Assembly (NCBI GenBank): GCA_947630755.1
Contig: CANRIU010000001.1
Coordinates: forward strand, 1 to 64,000
Length of the DNA: 64,000 nt
Source: an uncultured Oscillospiraceae bacterium
GTDB taxonomy: Bacteria > Bacillota > Clostridia > Oscillospirales > Oscillospiraceae
Reading direction: 5' to 3'
The position numbers and the translations under genes were made by a program. The notes under the pieces were generated by a model. It saw only the letters and a list, made by a program, of their open reading frames with translations. It was not told the DNA's origin and ran no database searches. Shown here in pieces: positions 17,515 through 25,627 of the stretch. Position 1 is the stretch's first letter. Each line of letters opens with the position of its first letter.

Positions 17515-18981
17515 TCACCAGAATGCGCGGCGGTGAGGCAGCGGGTCCAGCGTCCAGGCCATTTTGTCGGCAAGAAGCCCGAGCATTTCCGCGCGTCTTT
17601 CAAGGAGCGCGGGATCGGTGAACAGGTTGTTGTGCTCCCCCGGGTCCTCCTCCAGGTCGTAAAGCTCGCTGCCCAGGTCCCCCACACCCTCCGGGGAGTG
17701 GACCTTTACCAGCTTCCAGCGCCCGTCAAACACCATGGTCGCAAAGGCCTTCGGGTCGCGGTGGTTTATGTTGGCGTTGTAAAACTCCGAATATACGCTC
17801 ATCCTGTGGCTGTCCGTCGGGGCCGTGCCCGTGAGCAGGTCAAGAAAGTCCCTCCCCTGAAACGCCTCCGGCTGCTCTATCCCGGCGGCGCGGCAGAGCG
17901 TCGGGGCGATGTCCACAAGCTCCACCATCGCCCGGCTCACGCGCCCGGGTGGGACGCGGTCCCCCCACCTGACGATGAGCGGCACATGGACGGCGCTCTC
18001 GTAAAAGCAGGGTCCCTTCAGGTAAAAGCCGTGGTCCCCCAGGCTCTCGCCGTGGTCGGAGTGGAAGAGGATGATGGTGTTGTCAAGCTCACCTGTGCTC
18101 TCCAAATACTCCACTATCCGCCCGACCTGGGCGTCTATCTGGTCTATCATCGCCCAGTAGGCCGCCCGGATGTACCTGTGGTCCTGCTCGCTCATCCCGT
18201 CGTAGGGGAAGTTTCCCGGGGTGTTGTACGCCCCCTCGTGGTCAAGGCGCTGGAAAACGGATTTTTTCTCAAGCTCCCCGGGGACGTAGTCCGGCAGCGG
18301 TATCCGGTCCAGGATCGGCAGGTACCTCTCGAGGTACTCCGGCGGCGGGTCGAAGGGGTGGTGGGGGTCGTAGCAGTTTACGGAGAAAAACCAGGGTCTT
18401 CCCCGGTTTTCACCTATGAACCGCATGGCCTCGTCAAAGCACCAGGCGGTCTGGGAAAGGCGGGAGGGCATCCCCTCCCGCACAAAGCGGCAGCCCTCCA
18501 TGGGCCTCGTCCTGTACTCCGCCCCCTGCCCCTCCAGCCAGCGGATGTAGGCGTTTTCGGGCCAGTTGTTTCTCCCCGGAGGCCCCGGGTGGTGGGACCA
18601 GGAAAAGAAGGTGTACCCGTCGTCTATCCGCCGCTCCATGCCCGGCGAGACCGACGGGTGGCAGGCGCTGAGGTGCAGCTTTCCCGAAAGCCCGCAGACA
18701 TATCCGTTGTCGGCAAATAATCGTGGTACAGGTATCTCCCCGGCGGGTATGTCCTGCCCGTTCTGCCTGACGCCGCAGGTGCGCGGGTACCGCCCCGTCA
18801 AAAACGCGGCGCGGCTCGGGGCGCACACCGGGGAGACGGAGTACGCCCTCTCCATCAGCACCCCCTCCCGGGCCAGCCGGTCGATATTCGGCGTGCGCAC
18901 AAAGGCGTTCCCGGTGCACCCCAGGGTGTCATAGCGCTGCTGGTCCGTGCATATCCAGAGGATATTGGGCTTTTTATCCAT
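17515..18981 (-). CDS. S1-type sulfatase (CxPxR, Cys-type), no signal peptide
   Basis: PNILWICTDQQRYDTLGCTGN; SPVCAPSRAAFLTGRYP; FHSDHGESLGDHGFYLKG. Confidence 0.92.
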   Translation of the reverse strand: MDKKPNILWICTDQQRYDTLGCTGNAFVRTPNIDRLAREGVLMERAYSVSPVCAPSRAAFLTGRYPRTCGVRQNGQDIPAGEIPVPRLFADNGYVCGLSGKLHLSACHPSVSPGMERRIDDGYTFFSWSHHPGPPGRNNWPENAYIRWLEGQGAEYRTRPMEGCRFVREGMPSRLSQTAWCFDEAMRFIGENRGRPWFFSVNCYDPHHPFDPPPEYLERYLPILDRIPLPDYVPGELEKKSVFQRLDHEGAYNTPGNFPYDGMSEQDHRYIRAAYWAMIDQIDAQVGRIVEYLESTGELDNTIILFHSDHGESLGDHGFYLKGPCFYESAVHVPLIVRWGDRVPPGRVSRAMVELVDIAPTLCRAAGIEQPEAFQGRDFLDLLTGTAPTDSHRMSVYSEFYNANINHRDPKAFATMVFDGRWKLVKVHSPEGVGDLGSELYDLEEDPGEHNNLFTDPALLERRAEMLGLLADKMAWTLDPLPHRRAFW

Positions 18982-19001
18982 ACTTCACCTTCCCTCGTCT
19001 C

Positions 19002-20453
19002 TCAGGGCTTCACATAGAGCCGTCCCTTCGGCAGCGGCAGGACGTCGGCGTTTTGCAGCATCTCTTTAATAAGCTCCCCCATGAGCTCGTCCCTTATCTG
19101 CCCGTACTCCGGCCTCTGCCAGAGATCCACCCTCTCGAAGGGGTCGTTTTCAAGGTCGTAGAGGAAGCTCGTCCCCTCCATGTCGGTCTGGAGCTTATAC
19201 CGCCCCCGGCGGAGCATACGGCCCTGGCCGCTCTGGGTCCAGGGGTTTAAGCAGTTGAAGGAGCCGTCCCCGGGAAGGCACCCCTGCTCCCCCGGCGACA
19301 TATCTCCCTCCAGCCAGTACCGCCCGCCGTAGCCCACCTCGGCGTAGGCGCAGTCCCGGACCCTGTCCTCCCGCCCCTCAAATATGGGCAGGAGGCTTTT
19401 TCCCTGCACCCCATCGGGGATCCTCTCCCCTATCAGCTCGCAGATGGTGGGCAGCACGTCCACAATGCTCACAAAGCTCCCCATGGCGCCCCTGGCGTGA
19501 TGCCCCGGGACGTGCCACACCATGGGGATGTTCACGAGGCACTCCGGCAGGTCCACGCCCTTTCGCATGAGCCCGTACTCCCCCGCGTAATCCCCGTGGT
19601 CCGACAAAAACAGCACCAGCGTCTCATCCCCGATGCCCCGCTCATCCATGGCGCCGATGAGCCTTTTGAACTGGTCGTCGATGAGCCGCAGCATACCGTA
19701 ATAGTTGGACCTGGCGCGCAGTATGGCCCTCTCCCCGTCCTCGCCGTACACGCTGTCCCACTGCTTATGGAGCCACTCATATCTCGCGCCCTTTTTCACG
19801 GCGTCGGACCTGTCGGTAGTTATCCCCGGCAGCGCCTCCGGCGGGAACATATCAAAATACGGCTCCGGGACCTGATATGGGTTGTGGGGCTCGGCAAAGG
19901 ACAGCCACAGGAAAAATGGGCGGCCCTCCTCAAGAGCCCTGTCCATAAATCTTATCGCGGAGGAGACGTTCCTGTACGGAAGCTGCGCCTCAACGCCACA
20001 GGGCGAGGGGGCGTCGGCGCACTTGAATTTCAGCGTCTTCAGATATTCGTCAAACCGCTCCTCCTCCGGGCTCCCATACGGGAGGTCATTCGCCCCGAGG
20101 TGCCCCGATGTCTCGTGGAAGTCAAAGTCCCCGGGCTTTCGGTGGGAGTGGTTTTTGCCGCAGAGGGCGGTGACATATCCGTTTTTCCTCAAAACGTCCA
20201 GAAGGTCCTCGGTGTACACCGCGTCGGCGGCGTTGAAGTTTGACCGCACCCGGTTCGCGCTGGGGTATCTCCCGGTGAAGAGGCCCACCCTCGCGGGCAT
20301 ACATGTGGGGTTGGAGGTGTAGGCGCAGGAAAAATCCGTGTTTCTCCCCGCCCACTCGTCCAGAAACGGCATGGTGTCAAGGGGAAAGCCCCGGGAGCGC
20401 CTTACGTCGGCGCGCTGCTGGTCCGTCATTACAATTACGATATTCGGCTTCAA
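19002..20453 (-). CDS. S1-type sulfatase (CxPxR, Cys-type), no signal peptide; probable TTG start
   Basis: KPNIVIVMTDQQRADVRRS; NPTCMPARVGLFTGRYP; LSDHGDYAGEYGLMRKG. TTG at 20453 preceded by GAGGAGGGATAAC; alternative ATG at 20486 overlaps the PFK stop as ATGA. Confidence 0.88.
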   Translation of the reverse strand: MKPNIVIVMTDQQRADVRRSRGFPLDTMPFLDEWAGRNTDFSCAYTSNPTCMPARVGLFTGRYPSANRVRSNFNAADAVYTEDLLDVLRKNGYVTALCGKNHSHRKPGDFDFHETSGHLGANDLPYGSPEEERFDEYLKTLKFKCADAPSPCGVEAQLPYRNVSSAIRFMDRALEEGRPFFLWLSFAEPHNPYQVPEPYFDMFPPEALPGITTDRSDAVKKGARYEWLHKQWDSVYGEDGERAILRARSNYYGMLRLIDDQFKRLIGAMDERGIGDETLVLFLSDHGDYAGEYGLMRKGVDLPECLVNIPMVWHVPGHHARGAMGSFVSIVDVLPTICELIGERIPDGVQGKSLLPIFEGREDRVRDCAYAEVGYGGRYWLEGDMSPGEQGCLPGDGSFNCLNPWTQSGQGRMLRRGRYKLQTDMEGTSFLYDLENDPFERVDLWQRPEYGQIRDELMGELIKEMLQNADVLPLPKGRLYVKP

Positions 20454-20482
20454 GTTATCCCTCCTCTTTTTTCCAAAGGCCG

Positions 20483-21649
20483 TCATAAAATCTCTCCGCC
20501 CCGGAGATCCGGGGGCGGCTCCGGCAGCGGCCCCAGAAGGGGCCTTGCCCACCTTATGAATTCCTCCGTCACGTCAAAGCCGTCGGCGCTTATGAAGGAG
20601 GCCGGCATTCGCCGCTCCTCCATCATCACCTGCCCGATGGGTATCAGCACCTCCCGGCATATGTAGGGCTCGGTGGAGACGCGCTCAAGCCCCGCCATGA
20701 CCCCGGTTTTTCCGCCGAGCACGGCCCTCGCGGCGAGAGCGCCGACACGCTCCGCCTCCTCCCTGTCCACCCGTGACTGGGCGCAGGCGCAGGCGCGGCC
20801 CCAGATCCCCGGCTTCTCGCTCCGGGCCTTTATGCCGAGCCTCTCAATTATCAGGCGCGCAAGATATTCCCCCACGCTGCCGTCGTATCTCGCCCGGCCC
20901 TCCACAAAAAACGGCGGCGCCACCGTGCTGCCGTCGGGTTTCTTAAGTCCCTCGCTCACCGCCACCACAACTCCGCCGTGAAGGCTGTGGAGCATACTCA
21001 CCCGGCGCAGAAAACGCTCCTCGTCAAAGGGCACCTCGGGCAGGCATATCATATGCGGCGCGTCCCCCGGCCCTCTGCGGGCGAGGGCCGCGGCGGCGGT
21101 TATCCACCCCACGTTCCGCCCCATGGTCTCAACTACGCTCACATGTATCGGCAGCGACGCCACGTCCACGGCTGTCTCGGACACGCACCACGCGATAAAC
21201 GTGGCAGCGCTTGCATACCCCGGGGCGTGGTCCAGAACCGCGATGTCGTTGTCTATCGTCTTGGGTATTCCCACGACCCCGGCAAGCCCCCCGGCGGCCT
21301 TCGCAAGGCGCCCGCAGGCGTCCATGCTCCCGTTTCCCCCGGTGAAAAGCACATAGCCTATGTTATGCCGTCTCAGCACCTCCGCCATAGCCCCGTACTC
21401 CCCCGGTCCGAGAGGCGTCCGCGATGAGCCGATGGCGGAGCCGGGCGCGGTCAGAAGCCCCTCCAGGACCTTCTGCGGCAGCGCGCCAAGGTCCGTAAAT
21501 GACTCCCTCAGTATCCCCGCCGTACCGTATCTCGCCCCCAATATCCGCCCCGTAAAGCCGAGGCGCCGCGCCTCCTCTACCGCGCCGTAAAGGGAGGCGT
21601 TCAGCACGGCGGTGGGCGCGCCGCCGTGGGCGATAAGCAGATCAGCCAT
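20483..21649 (-). CDS. 6-phosphofructokinase family (possibly PPi-dependent type)
   Basis: HGGAPTAVLNASLYG, FTGGNGSMD, GIPKTIDNDI, VSVVETMGRNVGWI motifs. Confidence 0.85.
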   Translation of the reverse strand: MADLLIAHGGAPTAVLNASLYGAVEEARRLGFTGRILGARYGTAGILRESFTDLGALPQKVLEGLLTAPGSAIGSSRTPLGPGEYGAMAEVLRRHNIGYVLFTGGNGSMDACGRLAKAAGGLAGVVGIPKTIDNDIAVLDHAPGYASAATFIAWCVSETAVDVASLPIHVSVVETMGRNVGWITAAAALARRGPGDAPHMICLPEVPFDEERFLRRVSMLHSLHGGVVVAVSEGLKKPDGSTVAPPFFVEGRARYDGSVGEYLARLIIERLGIKARSEKPGIWGRACACAQSRVDREEAERVGALAARAVLGGKTGVMAGLERVSTEPYICREVLIPIGQVMMEERRMPASFISADGFDVTEEFIRWARPLLGPLPEPPPDLRGGEIL

Positions 21650-21664
21650 TCTCTCCCCCCTCTT

Positions 21665-22516
21665 TCACACCCTGCCCTCGGAGCCGGACAGCCGGATTAT
21701 GTCCTTCACGTCCTCGCACAGGGCATCGCAGGCGTATTGGGAGACCTTCCACGAGTGCCCCTGGTGGTCCAGCTCCTCCATCCCCCGCCGATAGTGCTCC
21801 AGGTATTTGTACCGTATCTCCGTCCCGAAGTTTATCTTCGCCACCCCCAGGGACACCGCCCTGCGGATGACCGCCTCCTCCATTCCCGTGCAGCCGTGGA
21901 GCACGAGGGGTATGTCCGTAAAGCCCCTGACCGCCTCCAGAATATCGAGCCTTATGTCCGGCGTCCCGTGGTAGTAGCCGTGGGCGTTCCCGATGCCCAC
22001 CGCCAGTGTGTCCGGGGAGCACAGGCGCAGGAATTCCCGGACCTGCTCCGGGTCGGCGATGTTTTTGTTCTCCTGCACCGCCCCGCCGTCAAGGCGCTGG
22101 AGCTGCCCCACCTCCGCCTCCACCGGGACGCCAAAATGCCTTGCCACCCTGACCACGTCCCCGGTCAGTGCGGCGTTCTCCTCCACCGGAAGGGACGAGC
22201 CGTCTATCATCACCGATGTGAACCCCAGCCGCAGAGCCTCCATGCACATGGGAAAGCCGTCCCCGTGGTCCAGATGTATGGACACCGGCACCGAGACCTT
22301 CCCGGCGCACCACCTCGCCACGTTTACGAACCAGTCATTTCCCGAGTAGGCCCCGGTGGAGACATAGTGGGCGAGGATCATCGGGGAGCGCAGCTCCTCC
22401 GCGGCCCTGCACGCCGCCATGATTATGTCGTAATTGCCCCCCTGGGTGTTCACGGCGGGGATGGCGTAGCCTCCCCGGGATGCTCTCCCAAGCTGCTCCA
22501 GATTGTTTGTGAGCAT
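21665..22516 (-). CDS. Class II fructose/ketose-bisphosphate aldolase
   Basis: GGYAIPAVNTQGGNYDIIMAACRAAEELRSPMILAHY; SIHLDHGDGF; SVMIDGSSLPVEENAALT; LVLHGCTGM; GVAKINFGTEIR. Confidence 0.9.
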   Translation of the reverse strand: MLTNNLEQLGRASRGGYAIPAVNTQGGNYDIIMAACRAAEELRSPMILAHYVSTGAYSGNDWFVNVARWCAGKVSVPVSIHLDHGDGFPMCMEALRLGFTSVMIDGSSLPVEENAALTGDVVRVARHFGVPVEAEVGQLQRLDGGAVQENKNIADPEQVREFLRLCSPDTLAVGIGNAHGYYHGTPDIRLDILEAVRGFTDIPLVLHGCTGMEEAVIRRAVSLGVAKINFGTEIRYKYLEHYRRGMEELDHQGHSWKVSQYACDALCEDVKDIIRLSGSEGRV

Positions 22517-22636
22517 AAATACCGCTCCTTATAAATTATGATTTGTTTTCATCCACTCGTATGTACTATCGGTATATGCCGAAATATCTCCCCATCCCCG
22601 CGTCCCCCTTAAATTAATCGACCCCGGTTTTTTGTG

Positions 22637-22665
22637 TTGACGGTAGATGAAAATAAATGTATAAT
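22637..22665 (+). promoter_or_regulatory. lacI-family gene promoter TTGACG-N17-TATAAT
   Basis: Exact spacing; GATGAAAATAAAT box lies in the spacer. Confidence 0.7.
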
Positions 22666-22713
22666 TTAAAAAGTAAATCATACGCAGGAAAGTAATGGTC
22701 AGGGGGAGGATAC

Positions 22714-23724
22714 ATGAAAAAGAGCGGCAGCGCGCCGACCCGCCGGGATGTGGCGGAGCGGGCGGGCGTATCTGTTACCATCGTCTCCTATGTGCTCAAC
22801 AACAACCGATATGTGGCGAAGGACAAGCGGGAGAGGGTCTACCGCGCCATAGAGGAGCTCCACTACCGCCCGAACGCCGTCGCCCGCGCCCTCAAGGGGA
22901 AAAAGAGCAACCATATCCTCTTCATAGCCGACAACATCTCCAACGAGCACTTCGGGAAAATAGTGGAGGAGATGGACAGGATGGCCTATGACAAGGGCTA
23001 TCTCATCTCCCTTCTGGCGGACAGGAACGACGCGGAGTTTGTCTCACAGGTGAACAGTCGCCAGGTGGACGGGATAGTGATAAGCTCCGCGGGCTTTGAC
23101 GAGCTCTACGTCCGGCAGCTCGTCGACTCCGGCGTTCCGGTGGTGCTGCTCATGAACCGGGAGTACAACGGCATAGGCAGTGAGGCCGGGCGGATATACA
23201 CCGGACTTATTCAGGGCATGAAGGACTGCGTGAAGCTTATGGTCAGCAAGGGCAGGAAAAACCTCCTGTATATCGACCGCATAAGCCGCCGGGGGCGGTT
23301 CAGCGATCAGAACGACCTACGCTTCCGCGCCTTTTGCGAGCAGATGAGCGAGAGCGGTCTTGAGCTCCCGCCGGAGCGGATAGTCACGGGCTGCGCCAGC
23401 GAGCAGGAGCTCTTTGACGCCGTGCGCGCAAGGCTCATCGGCGGCCCTGCGGTGGACGGGATGATCGGGCGCAACGACAACATGGCCTGCATCGCCATGA
23501 AGGCCGCGCAGCAATGCGGTCTCAGGGTCCCGGAGGACGTGGCGGTGGCGGGCTTCGACAACTCCCGGGTCAGCGCCTTTGTGTCCCCCACCCTTACAAG
23601 CGTGGAGATAGACAGGAGGGCCATAGCCGACGCCATAATCACCATGCTCGACGCCATGATTCGCGGCGGCGAGCCCGGGGTCTGCTCCGTCCCCACAAGG
23701 CTCATCGAGCGGGAGAGCACTTAA
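22714..23724 (+). CDS. LacI-family transcriptional regulator
   Basis: N-term HTH TRRDVAERAGVSVTIVSYVLNNNRYVAKDKRERVYRAIEELHYRPNAVARAL; periplasmic-binding-like C-terminal domain. Confidence 0.93.
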   Translation: MKKSGSAPTRRDVAERAGVSVTIVSYVLNNNRYVAKDKRERVYRAIEELHYRPNAVARALKGKKSNHILFIADNISNEHFGKIVEEMDRMAYDKGYLISLLADRNDAEFVSQVNSRQVDGIVISSAGFDELYVRQLVDSGVPVVLLMNREYNGIGSEAGRIYTGLIQGMKDCVKLMVSKGRKNLLYIDRISRRGRFSDQNDLRFRAFCEQMSESGLELPPERIVTGCASEQELFDAVRARLIGGPAVDGMIGRNDNMACIAMKAAQQCGLRVPEDVAVAGFDNSRVSAFVSPTLTSVEIDRRAIADAIITMLDAMIRGGEPGVCSVPTRLIEREST

Positions 23725-23760
23725 ATCGACAATAATCGACAATGATCGACAATGATTCAA
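23721..23760. repeat. 10-bp-period tandem repeat AATNATCGAC (about 3 copies plus partial)
   Basis: TTAAATCGAC AATAATCGAC AATGATCGAC AATGATTCAA immediately after the lacI stop. Confidence 0.8.
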
Positions 23761-23762
23761 AT

Positions 23763-23816
23763 AAAAAAGCGGATACCCGGGGGCGGGTCACGCCCCCTCG
23801 CGGTATTCGCTTTTTT
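23763..23816. terminator. Bidirectional terminator between convergent lacI and GH2 genes
   Basis: AAAAAAGCGGATACC...GGTATTCGCTTTTTT stem. Confidence 0.8.
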
Positions 23817-23825
23817 GTCCTCTTT

Positions 23826-25562
23826 TCATCTCCCGCCGCCGTGGTCCCGCTCTATGGCAGCGGGGGCGGTATTGATCTGACGAATCACGCCGATGTCGAA
23901 TTTCGGCGCCCGCCAGTAGGTGTAAAGGCCGTTTTTCTCCTGCTCCACGTCGTAAAGCTGGGTATAGCAAAAGCCCGCCATTCTGGGGTTCTCAAGAAGC
24001 GCCAGCGTCAGGCCGCGGTATCTGGAGATAAACTCCTCCATCGTCTCCGGGGCGTTGCCGTAGCCCCAGCCGCCCCCGGCCTCGTCCCATTTGATGCCGC
24101 CGTACTCGCTGAGCATCACAGGCTCCCCGCCGTAGGTCTGCCGCTGCCTGTGGCGGTCGTCAAGAACTCCTTCGCTTGCGAGCCTGTCGTACTTCGCCCT
24201 GAAGCTCTCCGGCGACTGGTCGTAGTCGTGCAGGTCGAATATGTCCGTCACGACGTGGAAATTCCCGCTCGTGTCAACGCAGGGGCGGGTGGGGTCCAGC
24301 AGCTTCGTGACCGAGTAGCAGACCGCCAGAAGCTCGTTTCTCTGCACACGGCCCTTCACGTTCCACGTCTCGTTGAACGGCGCCCACACCACGATGCTCG
24401 GGTGGTTGAAGTCCCGCTCCACAGCCTCGGTCCACTGGGTGAGGTACGCCGGGAGAACGTTTATGTCCGCCACATCCGCGCCCCAGTTGGCGTACTCCCC
24501 CCAGACCATGTAGCCCATCCTGTCGCAGTGGTACAGAAACCGCGGCTCAAAGACCTTCTGGTGGAGTCTCGCGCCGTTGAACCCGGCGTCCATGGAGATG
24601 CGTATATCCCTTATTATCGCCTCCTCGCTGGGCGCGGTGTAAATCCCGTCGGGGTAAAACCCCTGGTCCAGGACAAGGCGCTGGAATACCCTTTTTCCGT
24701 TGAGGAGGAAGGCCCCGTCCTCCAGCCTCACGGATCTCAGGCCGAAGTAGCTCTTCACCTCGTCCCCCTCAAAGCCCAGCGTCAGGTCATACAGTCCCCC
24801 AACTCCCAGCTCCCAGGGCACGACCTTGTCAAGGTCCATGGTTATCTCCGCCTCGCCCCCGGCGGATACCGCCTCCGCCGCGCCGGCGCTCTCGCCGTCA
24901 AAAAATGCCCTGGCGGTGACGCGCCCCTGCCCCCGGGTCCTGACGGTTATGTGGACCCGGCCGTTTTCAAGGTCCGGGCGGAGCTTCAGGGACCGGATAT
25001 GATTTTTCGGCACTCTCTCCAGCCACACCGTCTGCCAGATCCCCGTGGTACGGGTGTAATAGCACCCGTAGGACGCAAGCTTCCCGCTCTGCTTGCCGGA
25101 GGGCACAAGCCCCGACCGCTCATCGTCCGCGGCGCACAGGGTTATCACCGTCTCGGGCGTGAGCTTTGATGTGATGTCGAAGGTAAAGGGCGTGTAGCCC
25201 CCGGTGTGTGAGCCCACCGCCTCGCCGTTAACGTACACCGTGGCGGCGTAGTCCACCGCCCCGAAGTGCAGCAGCACCCGGTCTCCCCGCTCACTTACCG
25301 CCTCCATCCACTCCTCCGGAACGGACACCGCCCTGCGGTACCAAACGCAGGAGATAAAATCCCGAAACCCCACTCCGGAAAGCTCGCTCTCCGGGCAGAA
25401 GGGCACCGTTATCCTGCCTGACAGCGCCGGGGCGCGGTAAAGCTCCCGCTCCGCGCCGCTGGCGCTCTGGTCCAACTCAAACTCCCACTCGCCGTTCAGA
25501 TTTATCCAGTCCTTTCTCATAAGCTGCGGGCGGGGATATTCTGGTCGCGGAATATGCTCCAT
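23826..25562 (-). CDS. Glycoside hydrolase family 2 (beta-galactosidase/glucuronidase-like)
   Basis: LNGEWEFELDQ, VLLHFGAVDYAATVYVNGEAVGSHTGGYTPFTFDIT, NHPSIVVWAPFNETWN, MLSEYGG motifs. Confidence 0.9.
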   Translation of the reverse strand: MEHIPRPEYPRPQLMRKDWINLNGEWEFELDQSASGAERELYRAPALSGRITVPFCPESELSGVGFRDFISCVWYRRAVSVPEEWMEAVSERGDRVLLHFGAVDYAATVYVNGEAVGSHTGGYTPFTFDITSKLTPETVITLCAADDERSGLVPSGKQSGKLASYGCYYTRTTGIWQTVWLERVPKNHIRSLKLRPDLENGRVHITVRTRGQGRVTARAFFDGESAGAAEAVSAGGEAEITMDLDKVVPWELGVGGLYDLTLGFEGDEVKSYFGLRSVRLEDGAFLLNGKRVFQRLVLDQGFYPDGIYTAPSEEAIIRDIRISMDAGFNGARLHQKVFEPRFLYHCDRMGYMVWGEYANWGADVADINVLPAYLTQWTEAVERDFNHPSIVVWAPFNETWNVKGRVQRNELLAVCYSVTKLLDPTRPCVDTSGNFHVVTDIFDLHDYDQSPESFRAKYDRLASEGVLDDRHRQRQTYGGEPVMLSEYGGIKWDEAGGGWGYGNAPETMEEFISRYRGLTLALLENPRMAGFCYTQLYDVEQEKNGLYTYWRAPKFDIGVIRQINTAPAAIERDHGGGR

Positions 25563-25588
25563 ATGCTCTTCTCCTTAATATTTTTCCC

Positions 25589-25616
25589 GCCGCCCTCCGT
25601 CTAACCGGAGGGCGGC
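25589..25616 (-). other. GC-rich stem-loop between SBP gene and GH2 gene
   Basis: GCCGCCCTCCG-TCTAAC-CGGAGGGCGGC; no U-tract on minus strand, so not a typical terminator. Confidence 0.7.
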
Positions 25617-25627
25617 GGCATCGTGTG

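Noticed and set aside
16257-17687. 476-aa minus-strand ORF and other long overlapping ORFs in rex/SLH
   Set aside because: Opposes well-supported genes and crosses a strong terminator.
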